From positions 18,164 through 38,233 of the forward strand of contig DHKA01000036.1 of assembly GCA_002404605.1 (NCBI GenBank): a DNA stretch of 20,070 nucleotides, given 5' to 3'. This DNA is from Clostridiales bacterium UBA4706 (lineage in GTDB: Bacteria > Bacillota > Clostridia > Oscillospirales > Oscillospiraceae). Within the stretch, counting starts at the first letter, position 1; the number at the start of each line of letters is the position of its first letter. The translations under genes and the position numbers were made by a program. The notes beneath the pieces were generated by a model that ran no database searches, had not been told where the DNA came from, and was given only the letters and a program-made list of their open reading frames with translations. Of the stretch, positions 1 to 6,774 are shown one piece after another.

Positions 1-887
1 TCCCCGCCATTATGAGCAGCCACATCCTTTTCCCAAACATCGAGCCGGACGGCGTTCCGGCCACGATGTCGCGCACGATCATGCACGGACTTTTGCGTGA
101 AACGCTGGGATTTGACGGACTCATCCTCAGCGACTGCATGGTGATGGACGCCATCCGGCGGCACTACGGCACGGCGCACGGCGTCGTAGAAGCGATGCGC
201 GCGGGCGTGGATATGGTGTTCGTTTCGAGCAATGCCGCTCTCCAGCGTGAGAGCGCTGCGGCGGCGCTTGCCGCCGCCGAGAGCGGTGCGATCAACGCGC
301 GGGAGCTGGACGAGTCCGTGGAGCGCATTCTCTGCGCCAAGGGGCGGTGGATACATCCTGCCGAGCCGCAGCTCGCGGGGCGCGCCGAGGACTTTGCCGC
401 CGCCGCGCGCATGGCGCGCGAGGCGGTCGCTGCGGTGCGCGGCAAGGCGTGCCGGGCAAGCGAAAAGACGTTTTTCTGCGGCTGCGCCGATTACCGTATG
501 ACGCAGGCCTCAAACGCCGACCCGGAGGCGAAGGCGTTCCCGGAGTATATGGGCGTGCATTTCGGAGCGAAATTCGCCGTCTGCTCCAAGGATCCGGACG
601 AGAAGGAGATCGCGGAGCTTGCACGATGCGCGGATGGAGCGGAGAACATCATCTTTTCCTCCTGCAACGCGCATCTCTTCCGCGGTCAGCTCGCTCTCGC
701 GGCGGCGCTCGCCCGAAAGGGCGTGCCGATGACCGTGGCGGCGCTGCGGAATCCCTACGATCTTCCGCTCATGCCGGAGAATACGGCGCTTCTCGCGGCG
801 TTTGATTATTCGAGAGATTCTCTCGCTGCGCTCGCGGACGTGTTTTCCGGCGGAGACTGCCGCGGCGTGATGCCCGCGGCGCTGTGA
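1..887 (+). CDS. nagZ: Beta-N-acetylhexosaminidase, glycoside hydrolase family 3 (5' truncated)
   Basis: The frame is open from base 3, so the gene starts before the window; the ATG at 12 is internal. The visible part begins in the middle of the GH3 catalytic barrel: a SSHILFP stretch, then GFDGLILSDCMVMDAI, where the Asp of 'SD' (codon 132-134) is the expected nucleophile. The remainder matches the second GH3 domain of two-domain Gram-positive NagZ enzymes, including VAALRNPYDLPLMPE and a closing GDCRGVMPAAL. Family knowledge: such enzymes release terminal beta-GlcNAc from muropeptides or glycans. The His-Asp general acid/base loop of NagZ would lie upstream and cannot be checked. The stop is 10 bases before the ATG of a GlcNAc-kinase-like gene, so the two are almost certainly one operon for amino-sugar recycling. 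Family is certain; the exact substrate is inferred. Confidence 0.88.
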   Translation, partial: PAIMSSHILFPNIEPDGVPATMSRTIMHGLLRETLGFDGLILSDCMVMDAIRRHYGTAHGVVEAMRAGVDMVFVSSNAALQRESAAAALAAAESGAINARELDESVERILCAKGRWIHPAEPQLAGRAEDFAAAARMAREAVAAVRGKACRASEKTFFCGCADYRMTQASNADPEAKAFPEYMGVHFGAKFAVCSKDPDEKEIAELARCADGAENIIFSSCNAHLFRGQLALAAALARKGVPMTVAALRNPYDLPLMPENTALLAAFDYSRDSLAALADVFSGGDCRGVMPAAL

Positions 888-897
888 GGTGAGCGAT

Positions 898-1785
898 ATG
901 TATGTTGTCGGTATCGACGGCGGCGGGACAAAGACCCGCGTGGCTGTCTGCGCGTCGGACGGAACTCTTTTGCGGCAGAAAACGCTCGGCGCATTCAATC
1001 TTTCCGCCATCGGTGAGGACGGCTTCCGCTCTCGCGTCGAAGAAATACTCGCGCTTTGCGGCGATGTGAGCGCATGCGGTGCGATATGCGTCGGCGGCGC
1101 GGGCGTTTCGGGCGCGGCGATGGCGGAGATCCTGCGCGCGGAGCTTTCCGCGCGCGGCTTTGCCGGAAAGCTCCTTCTCTGCGGCGACCATGAGATCGCA
1201 CTCGCGGGCGCGATGCAGACGCCGGGGTGCGTTCTCATCGCGGGGACGGGCTCGATCTGTTACGGCAAAAACGCTGCCGGAGAGACTTTCCGCAGCGGCG
1301 GCGGCGGGCATATCATCGACGATCCCGGCAGCGGCTATGCGCTCGGCCGGGACGCGCTCGCCGCGGCGCTCCAGACGGAGGACGGCCGGCTTTCGGAAAA
1401 CGCGCTCCACGCCGCGGTGATGGACGCCGTCGGCGGCGGGAGCTTTCGGAGCATACTCGATTTTGTCTATTTTTCCCACCGTGACAAGGGCGATATCGCT
1501 GCGCTCGCGCCGCTCGTGCTGCAATGTGCGGCGCAGGGGGACGCGGTGAGCCTCGATATTCTGCACCGCGGTGCAGCCGAGCTCGCCCGCCTTGCCTCGG
1601 CGGTCATGGGAAGGCTCGGCCTTGAAAACGGATCGCCGTGCGCGCTCGCGGGCGGGCTGCTCGCGGAGGACAACGTCTACCGCCGCGCGGTGTGCGCTGC
1701 GCTCGCACCGTTCTGCCGCCCGGCGGCCCCGGAACACGACGCGCTCTTCGGCGCGGTGCAGCTCGCGCTCGATGCCGTAAAGTGA
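898..1785 (+). CDS. BadF/BadG-family sugar kinase, N-acetylglucosamine/N-acetylmuramate kinase-like
   Basis: The 295-residue protein shows the ASKHA phosphate-1 loop at its N-terminus (GIDGGGTKT, residues 5-13), a GDHEIALAGA segment holding the likely catalytic Asp, the phosphate-2/adenosine loop IAGTGSICYG, the family block IDDPGSGYALGR, and a late glycine motif CALAGGLLAEDN. This is the BadF/BcrA/NAGK fold; members of this length in Clostridia phosphorylate GlcNAc and/or MurNAc (MurK type). I chose ATG 898 because GAGGTG (886-891) sits 6 bases upstream; the in-frame GTG at 889 would overlap that site. It lies directly behind the GH3 gene, so it probably traps the released amino sugar as the 6- or 1-phosphate in the cytoplasm. 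GlcNAc versus MurNAc preference cannot be read from the sequence. Confidence 0.85.
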   Translation: MYVVGIDGGGTKTRVAVCASDGTLLRQKTLGAFNLSAIGEDGFRSRVEEILALCGDVSACGAICVGGAGVSGAAMAEILRAELSARGFAGKLLLCGDHEIALAGAMQTPGCVLIAGTGSICYGKNAAGETFRSGGGGHIIDDPGSGYALGRDALAAALQTEDGRLSENALHAAVMDAVGGGSFRSILDFVYFSHRDKGDIAALAPLVLQCAAQGDAVSLDILHRGAAELARLASAVMGRLGLENGSPCALAGGLLAEDNVYRRAVCAALAPFCRPAAPEHDALFGAVQLALDAVK

Positions 1786-1790
1786 ATATA

Positions 1791-1833
1791 AAAACCCCGA
1801 CGCCTCGGATCGTATCCGAAGCGCCGGGGTTTT
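1791..1833. terminator. Bidirectional rho-independent terminator between convergent genes
   Basis: Arms 1791-1810 and 1814-1833 form a stem of about 20 pairs around a 3-base loop. The stem has flanking A and T runs on both strands, so it can terminate the kinase gene (+) and the nucleotidyltransferase operon (-). The two mismatches on the plus strand (A/C and C/A) become G-U wobbles in the minus-strand RNA, and the minus-strand T tract is longer (TTTTTATATT), so termination should be stronger for the minus operon. Confidence 0.9.
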
Positions 1834-1845
1834 CCATATGCGGTA

Positions 1846-2748
1846 TTAGTACAGATTTTCCGGGTACATGCCCTCGGCGGTGAGCTTGCGGAGCATGGCG
1901 GCGGTCGTGGCGCGGTCCTCGTGGTACGTCATGCCGAACCACGCTTCCTCGGTCGTGTAGGCGTCAACGTGCATCGACCCTTCGCGGAGCATATCGCCGA
2001 CCATCGTCGGCAGCAGGCACTCGCTCTTGAGCTCCTTGCCCGCCTCGGAGCGGAGGAACGTATGGAAATAGGTCTCCATCTCGTCGAGCGCCCACGGCGT
2101 GAAGCCCCAGAAGTTCATCGATACCGGGCTTTCACCGTCGAGCACGACGCCCTCCTCGGAATCGTTGAACGAGCGGATGGAGCCGTCCGGCGCCTTGCCG
2201 ATCTTGAATGTCTCTTTTACGGCGGTCATCTCGCCGCCGTCGATGTGGCATACGCCGCGCGTCACGGTGCCAAAATCGCTCACGGTGTTGCGCAGCTTGT
2301 AGGCGACCATGCAGCCGCGGCCCGTCTCCGGGAGCTTTTCGAGCGACTCGTACATCAGCGTGAAAGCGCCGGGGCCGTAGTAATCATCGGCGTTCACCAC
2401 GGCAAATTTGCCGGAGATCACGTCCTTGCCGCTGAGCACCGCAGGGACGGTACCGTAGGGCTTCGTGCGGCCTTCCGGAACGGTGAACCAGTCCGGCAGC
2501 GCGTCAAAGCTCTGGAAAGCGTAATCGACGTGCGCCTTGCCCTCGAGCCGTTCGCCGCACACGGCGCGGAAGTCCTCCAGCATCTGCGGCTGAAGAATGA
2601 TGACGAAGCGGTCAAACCCGGCGCGCTGCGCGTCGTGAATGGTGTACTCCATGAGGATCTCTCCGCCGGGGCCGACCTTTTCGATCTGCTTCGCCCCGCC
2701 GTAGCGCGAGGCAAGCCCCGCGGCCATGATAACGAGTGTTGCGGACAT
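1846..2748 (-). CDS. NTP_transferase-family nucleotidyltransferase (sugar-1-phosphate type)
   Basis: A 300-residue protein with the nucleotide-binding signature near its N-terminus (VIMAAGLASRYGGAKQ, residues 6-21) and a NADDYYG metal-binding block at residues 119-125, both typical of GT-A-fold nucleotidyltransferases. The C-terminus (residues about 275-300, ending EGMYPENLY) resembles that of a family of about 300-residue NTases common in Clostridia and Bacteroidetes, whose substrate I do not know. It is shorter at the C-terminus than GlmU and lacks a left-handed beta-helix. A CTCCTTTC complement (2757-2764) gives a strong ribosome site for the chosen ATG. It is the last gene of a minus-strand operon after the GreA-like gene (37-base gap). 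The likely role is activation of a sugar phosphate for a surface polymer (inference). Confidence 0.8.
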   Translation of the reverse strand: MSATLVIMAAGLASRYGGAKQIEKVGPGGEILMEYTIHDAQRAGFDRFVIILQPQMLEDFRAVCGERLEGKAHVDYAFQSFDALPDWFTVPEGRTKPYGTVPAVLSGKDVISGKFAVVNADDYYGPGAFTLMYESLEKLPETGRGCMVAYKLRNTVSDFGTVTRGVCHIDGGEMTAVKETFKIGKAPDGSIRSFNDSEEGVVLDGESPVSMNFWGFTPWALDEMETYFHTFLRSEAGKELKSECLLPTMVGDMLREGSMHVDAYTTEEAWFGMTYHEDRATTAAMLRKLTAEGMYPENLY

Positions 2749-2785
2749 GAAAGTTCTCCTTTCGTTGAAAAAACGGATGGGAATA

Positions 2786-3289
2786 TCAGTAAGCGCTTAT
2801 TTCAAGACTTGCGTCGTCCTGACCTTTTTCAATGGAGCGGATCTCGGCGTAATACCCGTAATCGTCGTTCACGTGGACGTATACGCGCTCGCCGGCCTTG
2901 TGGCCGATCACCGCCTCGCCGAGCGGGGACTCCTTGCTGATGAGCCCTTCGAGAGCGTTCTGCCGGAGCGTCGTCACGAACCGGACGGCCATCTCCTCAT
3001 CGTCATCCTCGAGATACAGCACAACACGGTCAAAGAGACCGACTTCGTCGGCGTCGGACTTCGTGTCGATCACGACGGCGGAGGCGAGCATCTGCTTGAG
3101 ATAGCGGATGCGGCTCATGTTCTTGCGCTGCTCGGCCTTGGCAGCCTTGTACTCAAAATTTTCGCTCAGATCGCCGAACGAGCGGGCGACCTTCACGTCC
3201 TCGAGGATCTTCGGCATGAGCACTTCCTCGCGCTCACGGAGCTCCTCGCGCATTTTCTGCATATCAACGGCAGTCAGTTCGTCATGCAT
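2786..3289 (-). CDS. GreA/GreB-family transcription elongation factor
   Basis: A 167-residue protein with the Gre N-terminal coiled coil (about residues 8-75) and its tip motif GDLSENFEY at residues 39-47; the acidic tip residues Asp40 and Glu43, which reach the RNA polymerase active site to stimulate transcript cleavage, are kept. The C-terminal FKBP-like domain carries the family hallmark ISKESPLGEAVIGHKAGE (about residues 117-134). The linker between domains (residues about 76-100) is unusually acidic (LEDDDEE). The sequence is diverged from canonical GreA, so it may be a second, accessory Gre factor, and I give no symbol. It starts 5 bases after the stop of the methyltransferase-like gene; the nearest purine-rich site (AAGAAGG, inside the upstream gene) is about 13 bases from the ATG, suggesting translational coupling. 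Confidence 0.87.
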   Translation of the reverse strand: MHDELTAVDMQKMREELREREEVLMPKILEDVKVARSFGDLSENFEYKAAKAEQRKNMSRIRYLKQMLASAVVIDTKSDADEVGLFDRVVLYLEDDDEEMAVRFVTTLRQNALEGLISKESPLGEAVIGHKAGERVYVHVNDDYGYYAEIRSIEKGQDDASLEISAY

Positions 3290-3294
3290 GGTGT

Positions 3295-3888
3295 TTATTT
3301 GGCCTTCTTTCCGTTAAAGCACCGCCGGATGCTATCCTTCGTGGGGAAGAGGAACGGCGCGGTGTCCTTGTAGGCGTTGTACCCGCGCATGAGCACGGGG
3401 AAAACGTTGATGTCCTCATACATTGCCAGCAGCAGACCGCATACGCTGAAAATGGTGGCGTACCACGGATCAAAGTTCGCCGCCGGGATGAGCAGCAGAC
3501 AGAAAAAGAGCATGACCCAGACGCTCGGGTGGCGGCAGAGCGCATAGGCCCCCGTCGTCACGAGATCCTTTTCCCACCAGCGTTTTTTCACGTCCTTGCG
3601 CTTCCAGTTTGTACGCCCGCCGGTGATGAAGGTGAGGTAGATGAGCAGCGCGAAACAACCGAGCGCCAGTATACCGGCGATGACGCGCACCGCTGCGGGC
3701 AGGGAATTGGTCTCCGAAAGGCCGGGCAGAACGGTGCTGAAAAACGCGAGACCGATCAGACCGGCGCCGACGGTGTAGAGCGACTGCATGCGGTCGTTGT
3801 TGTGTGAGGTGTTGTTGAGATCGTAGAGGATGATGCAGACATAGCCCAGCACGCCGCAGACAATGGGGCTCAAGCCGTCAAAGAGCAT
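3295..3888 (-). CDS. Integral-membrane methyltransferase-like protein (ICMT/PEMT-type fold)
   Basis: A 197-residue protein with about five hydrophobic segments (roughly residues 8-22, 37-55, 63-90, 121-137 and 142-160). The motif GAYALCRHPS (about 112-121), followed by a hydrophobic helix and then an acidic residue and YNAYKDTAPFLFPT, is the pattern of isoprenylcysteine carboxyl methyltransferase and phospholipid N-methyltransferase relatives, where G-x-Y-x-x-x-R-H-P binds S-adenosylmethionine at the membrane surface. The methyl acceptor is unknown; bacterial members act on lipids or small hydrophobic molecules, and some may not be enzymes. The start follows GGAG with 8 bases of spacing. It is the first gene of the operon, behind a good sigma-A promoter that begins at the end of the CYTH gene. 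I see no functional link to the Gre factor downstream. Confidence 0.65.
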   Translation of the reverse strand: MLFDGLSPIVCGVLGYVCIILYDLNNTSHNNDRMQSLYTVGAGLIGLAFFSTVLPGLSETNSLPAAVRVIAGILALGCFALLIYLTFITGGRTNWKRKDVKKRWWEKDLVTTGAYALCRHPSVWVMLFFCLLLIPAANFDPWYATIFSVCGLLLAMYEDINVFPVLMRGYNAYKDTAPFLFPTKDSIRRCFNGKKAK

Positions 3889-3929
3889 AGGGGGTTCTCC
3901 TTTTCTATCGAGGCGGATCTATCCCTATT

Positions 3930-3959
3930 ACTATACCATATTCTGCCGGAGAAAAGCAA
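3930..3959 (-). promoter_or_regulatory. Sigma-A promoter of the methyltransferase-like/gre/nucleotidyltransferase operon
   Basis: On the minus strand there is a -35 of TTGCTT (3954-3959), an 18-base spacer and a -10 of TATAGT (3930-3935). It sits 41 bases upstream of the first ATG. This is the only convincing promoter between the CYTH gene and 1846. Confidence 0.7.
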
Positions 3960-3965
3960 TACGGA

Positions 3966-4481
3966 TCAGAGTATATCGTCCGGTACGCTGCGGGCAAGAG
4001 CGCTGTTGGTGTAGTGAGGATCGTCCGTCACCTCGCAGTAGACGTGCAGCCAGTCCGGGAGCGCGAGAGGCTCGTCCTCGCTTTGCAGCTCGCATTCGCA
4101 GAAGGCGCGGTCGTGCCAGAAGGGGAAGACGTCGATCTCCAGCGTGTGCCCTTCAAACGGCACGAGATAGCGCGTCTTTTCGATCGTGCGGAGCGCCCCG
4201 TCACGCTCGGAGAGCAGCGTATCAAACTCCGCGGCGGTGATCTCGTGCTCGCGCTCAATGCGTGTTGCGGCGGTGATGCGCGTCTTTTCGGTGTAGAAAT
4301 ACCGCGTTTCATCGCCGCAGCGAGTGCGTCGGATGCGGCGGCCCGCGCCGGAAGTCCCGGCGCGGAGGTAGACCTGCGCAATATCGAGGCGCTTCACGCT
4401 CTTTTCCTCAAGCAGCGCTGTGTCCGGCAGCGCGATGAGAAATTTCCGCTCGATCTCGAGCGGGAGACTGGCTTCGCTCAT
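3966..4481 (-). CDS. CYTH-domain protein, triphosphate tunnel metalloenzyme
   Basis: A 171-residue protein starting MSEASLPLEIERKFLI. The ExExK signature (Glu9, Glu11, Lys13) is at the N-terminus as in all CYTH/TTM enzymes. Downstream tunnel elements follow in order: a basic strand RRIRRTR, a lysine strand YFYTEKT, an acidic strand RIEREHE, KTRYLVPFEG, LEIDVF and CECEL. Family members hydrolyse inorganic triphosphate, thiamine triphosphate or, in other branches, make cAMP; the small single-domain bacterial form most often acts on inorganic triphosphate (family knowledge). I chose ATG 4481 over an upstream ATG at 4565 because AAAGGA (4492-4497) lies 10 bases before it and the longer version would translate the inverted-repeat element. 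The gene has no clear terminator of its own before the next promoter. Confidence 0.87.
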   Translation of the reverse strand: MSEASLPLEIERKFLIALPDTALLEEKSVKRLDIAQVYLRAGTSGAGRRIRRTRCGDETRYFYTEKTRITAATRIEREHEITAAEFDTLLSERDGALRTIEKTRYLVPFEGHTLEIDVFPFWHDRAFCECELQSEDEPLALPDWLHVYCEVTDDPHYTNSALARSVPDDIL

Positions 4482-4503
4482 AAACAATATTCCTTTCCAA
4501 ATG

Positions 4504-4532
4504 AAAAAGGCTCCCCTTGTGCAAAAGGGAGC
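4504..4532 (-). terminator. Outward terminator at the left end of the repeat, reading toward the CYTH gene
   Basis: On the minus strand GCTCCC (rc of 4527-4532) pairs with GGGAGC (rc of 4510-4515), and a T5 run (rc of 4504-4508) follows at once. It would end transcription coming from the SLH gene, but it also lies between the only visible promoter for the CYTH gene and that gene's ribosome site. Confidence 0.55.
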
Positions 4533-4571
4533 TGTCAGCCGTAAAGCTGACTGAGGGACTGTCATTTGCGG

Positions 4572-4599
4572 ATCATAAACCCGACAACCCCTCCGTCAA
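4572..4599 (-). promoter_or_regulatory. Candidate promoter inside the repeat, reading toward the CYTH gene
   Basis: On the minus strand there is TTGACG (4594-4599), 16 bases, then TATGAT (4572-4577), each one base from consensus. It would start a transcript about 85 bases before the CYTH ATG. Purely sequence-based; part of the -35 lies in the CAAAACC/GGTTTTG hairpin arm. Confidence 0.4.
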
Positions 4600-4615
4600 A
4601 ACCTTCGGTTTTGCC

Positions 4616-4645
4616 GCCTCCCCTTACACAGGGGAGGCTTTTATT
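4616..4645 (+). terminator. Outward terminator at the right end of the repeat
   Basis: GCCTCCCC (4616-4623) and GGGGAGGC (4631-4638) form a perfect 8-pair stem around a 7-base loop, followed by TTTTATTTA. It has the form of a good plus-strand terminator, although no plus-strand gene precedes it. It could block antisense transcription into the SLH gene. Confidence 0.6.
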
Positions 4646-4652
4646 TAGTATA

Positions 4653-6497
4653 TCACAGCTTCGCCTGCAAATGCATCAGCATTTCGGAAAGCGCGCCGCA
4701 GGTCGCGGTCTCGCGTGCGCCGATGGTGCCGTCGTCGTGCGCGGCGATCGTACCGGACTGCACGGCCCAGAGCATCGCCTGCTGCGCCCACGGACTGACG
4801 GAGCTGCCGTCGCTCCACGCGGCGAGATCGCCCGCGGCGGAGGTATCGGCGCCGCGCAACGTGGCATAGCGGCAGAGGATCACGGCGGTCTGCTCGCGGG
4901 TGACCGGCTCGTCGGGACGGAACGTGCCGTCGCCGTAGCCGACGATCAAGCCGCTCTGCGCCGCCCAGCGGATGGCCTGCGCCGCGTCCGTGTCGGCAGG
5001 AAGATCGGAGAAGTACACGTCTCCTTCGGCGGCGGGGCGGTCAAAGAGCGTCCAGAGCGTCTGCGCGAGCAGCGCGCGGGTGGCGGGCGCGCCGCTCTCG
5101 GCATCGCGCAGCGGCGCCGGCGTGGCGCTGCCGGGCTCGGTCTGGGCGATGGTGGGCGCTTCCGGTGTGGGGAGAACGGTCTCCGGCGTGACGGTAACAA
5201 CGGTATCGACCACGGCGGGCGTCTCGATTGTGCTTGTTTCAACAACGGCGACGGTCTCTGCGGCTGCGGCCGAGGTCTCGGTGCAGGCGCGGAAGGGCGC
5301 GGCGGAAAGCGCGCTGCTCTCGCCGGTAAGATTCACCGGCACAAAGCTGCACACGGTGCTGCCCTCGCGCGAGGGGGTGTAGGTGAATGTGACGGTATAA
5401 GGATTGTACTCGTCGCCGGTCAGATGCTCGCTGCTGCCGTACCAGACGAAATCGGAAACGGGGAACGTCTCGCCCGTCAGCTCCGAGCGGACGGAGAGCC
5501 CCACGTCCTCGCCGCGCGCGCTCGCCGCGACGGAGAGCGCTTCGGCATACTGCACGCGGAATTCGTATGTCACACCCTCGCGCAGCGCCTCGCCGTCCGG
5601 CACGCGGTGCAGCGTCCCGGCCTCAAAGCAGTCGCGTTTGTGGACGAGCGGACCGGTCTGATATGTTGTGTCGCCGCGGAGAAAGTCACTCACGGCGAGC
5701 AGCGCGTGGGAGAGAGACCCGCTGGAGAGCGAGGAGAAATCGGCCGTTACGCCGATCAGATTCGCGCTGCCCTGTCCGGCGAGAAGCGTGCTGTCGGCGA
5801 GCGTCACAACGCCGTTTCCGTCGGGCATGGCGGAAAGATTTTCCCACGCACCGATGGCGGCGGTGCCGTTTTCGGCGTGGGCGAGCGTCATGGAAAGTCC
5901 GTCGGCGGCGAGCGCGCGGGCGCTTTTGCCGTTGAAGCGGATGCGGTAGTACGGATTGTCGTCCTTTACGGCATACCATATGCCCTGATCCTGCCAGACG
6001 TAGTGGAGCACCGCCTCCACGCCGCCGGACGCGGCGGCGTTGGTGTATCCGGCGAGATAGACCGAGATCGTCGTGGTCTGCCCCTTCGGGAGCGCCACGG
6101 CATAGCTGCGGCAGGGGCGGATCTCCACATCGTAGGAGGCGAGACGGTTGCCGTCGGTATACGGCTCCGCGCCCATCTGCGCGGAAATGTCCTTGCCGAA
6201 ATAGTTGCAGTTGAGCCCTTCGCCGGTATAGTTCAGCCCTACGGTGAACGTGAACATCTCTGCCAGACGCTTCGCGGCGTTCGTCACGCCCTCGCCGTCC
6301 GTCTCCGAGGCGTTCTCGCCGAAGGAGTCGCGGTCCGCGGCGTAAAGCGCCAGAACGTCCCGGAATGTGAGCGTTTCCACGGTAAGACCGTCCGTGTCGG
6401 CGGCAAGCGCGTCCACGCTCAATAGCGCAAGGAGCAGCAGTGCGGTGACTGCTGCGGAAAGAATACGATATGCGGCGGATCGGCGTGCGGATTTCAT
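4653..6497 (-). CDS. Secreted SLH-domain surface protein of unknown cargo function
   Basis: A 614-residue protein. Residues 1-33 form a signal peptide: a basic start (MKSARR), a Leu/Ala-rich core and an ALA-AD cleavage-like site. Residues about 34-395 form an extracellular region I do not recognise, largely beta-type by composition, without a visible enzymatic motif. Residues about 396-468 are a Thr/Pro/Val/Glu-rich linker. The C-terminus holds S-layer-homology repeats: a shortened first one (about 472-500, TRALLAQTLWTLFDRP), a full one (AIRWAAQSGLIVGYGDGTFRP..EPVTREQTAVILCRYA, about 501-546) and a degenerate third (about 560-612). SLH domains bind pyruvylated secondary wall polymers, so the protein is probably held on the cell wall. 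GAGGGAG lies 7 bases before the ATG. It is monocistronic, with the repeat element serving as its terminator. Confidence 0.82.
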   Translation of the reverse strand: MKSARRSAAYRILSAAVTALLLLALLSVDALAADTDGLTVETLTFRDVLALYAADRDSFGENASETDGEGVTNAAKRLAEMFTFTVGLNYTGEGLNCNYFGKDISAQMGAEPYTDGNRLASYDVEIRPCRSYAVALPKGQTTTISVYLAGYTNAAASGGVEAVLHYVWQDQGIWYAVKDDNPYYRIRFNGKSARALAADGLSMTLAHAENGTAAIGAWENLSAMPDGNGVVTLADSTLLAGQGSANLIGVTADFSSLSSGSLSHALLAVSDFLRGDTTYQTGPLVHKRDCFEAGTLHRVPDGEALREGVTYEFRVQYAEALSVAASARGEDVGLSVRSELTGETFPVSDFVWYGSSEHLTGDEYNPYTVTFTYTPSREGSTVCSFVPVNLTGESSALSAAPFRACTETSAAAAETVAVVETSTIETPAVVDTVVTVTPETVLPTPEAPTIAQTEPGSATPAPLRDAESGAPATRALLAQTLWTLFDRPAAEGDVYFSDLPADTDAAQAIRWAAQSGLIVGYGDGTFRPDEPVTREQTAVILCRYATLRGADTSAAGDLAAWSDGSSVSPWAQQAMLWAVQSGTIAAHDDGTIGARETATCGALSEMLMHLQAKL

Positions 6498-6535
6498 GGC
6501 AGGCTCCCTCGATCGTAGTCGGAATTGGTTGCGTA

Positions 6536-6567
6536 CTTTACATAACCTGTCTGTAACTTAACATAAC
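6536..6567. repeat. Direct repeat of CTT(T/A)ACATAAC, 21 bp apart, upstream of the SLH gene
   Basis: CTTTACATAAC (6536-6546) and CTTAACATAAC (6557-6567) match at 10 of 11 positions with starts 21 bp apart, two helical turns. They lie 39-70 bases upstream of the SLH ATG, where its promoter should be. The spacing and TT(A/T)ACA core resemble binding sites of OmpR/PhoB-type response regulators (inference). Confidence 0.45.
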
Positions 6568-6695
6568 GCTGGAGATAAATCGTTAAGAAGAAGAAACAAT
6601 TTCCGTTGCCAATTTGACATTTTTTTAGCTTTTTCCGGAGAAATCCAAGATATGGATGCGCCGTTTGAAAAGAAACGCTGCATATTGTGTTACAA

Positions 6696-6738
6696 ACCGG
6701 CGCAGTGATTTAAAAATAATGTCAATCTCTGCGCCGGT
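6696..6738. repeat. 10-bp inverted repeat downstream of trxB
   Basis: ACCGGCGCAG (6696-6705) and CTGCGCCGGT (6729-6738) are perfect arms around a 23-base AT-rich loop. It lies 37 bases after the trxB stop and could protect or end that transcript, but no U-run follows directly, so it is a weak terminator at best. Confidence 0.5.
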
Positions 6739-6774
6739 CTGCAATATAAATTATGTCACCCGAATTACGGGGTT

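Larger units (their letters stand above)
4504..4643. repeat. Palindromic MITE-like intergenic element, about 140 bp
   Basis: Both ends are versions of the same sequence in inverted orientation. Read inward, the left end starts AAAAGGCTCCCCTTGTG and the right end (minus strand) AAAAGCCTCCCCTGTG, and similarity continues with indels for roughly 55 bases to a GAGGG..TGTC block. Inside are hairpins GTCAGC/GCTGAC (4534-4551) and CAAAACC/GGTTTTG (4597-4613). From memory, elements with CCTCCCC..GGGGAGG ends and a CAAAACC-TTC-GGTTTTG arm are abundant between genes in GC-rich gut Clostridia. There is no ORF for mobility, so movement would need a transposase in trans. Confidence 0.75.
6498..6774. other. 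Intergenic region: SLH gene leader plus trxB 3' flank
   Basis: This 277-base region is clearly more AT-rich than its neighbours. It holds the SLH ribosome site, a tandem repeat of 11 bases (6536-6567), an inverted repeat (6696-6738) and an unassigned stretch at about 6570-6690. I see no certain gene. A TTGACA on the plus strand (6614-6619) has no matching -10. Confidence 0.6.

Noticed and set aside
4482..4565. N-terminal extension of the CYTH protein to the ATG at 4565
   Set aside because: The extension is translated repeat sequence, and the conserved CYTH N-terminus with a good ribosome site starts at 4481.
4566..6425. 619-codon plus-strand frame opposite the SLH gene
   Set aside because: An antisense shadow caused by high GC3; it starts inside the repeat element and shows no domain, while the minus strand has a signal peptide and SLH repeats.
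6614..6642. Perfect TTGACA on the plus strand between the SLH and trxB genes
   Set aside because: At 16-18 bases downstream there is no TATAAT-like hexamer (the sequence there is GGAGAA), and no supported plus-strand gene follows.
6652..6708. 18-codon plus-strand ORF (starts MDAPFEKKR, contains CILC) with a GGAG 11 bases upstream
   Set aside because: It has no matching -10, the ribosome-site spacing is long, and its end runs into an inverted repeat. It is too short to support without conservation or ribosome profiling.
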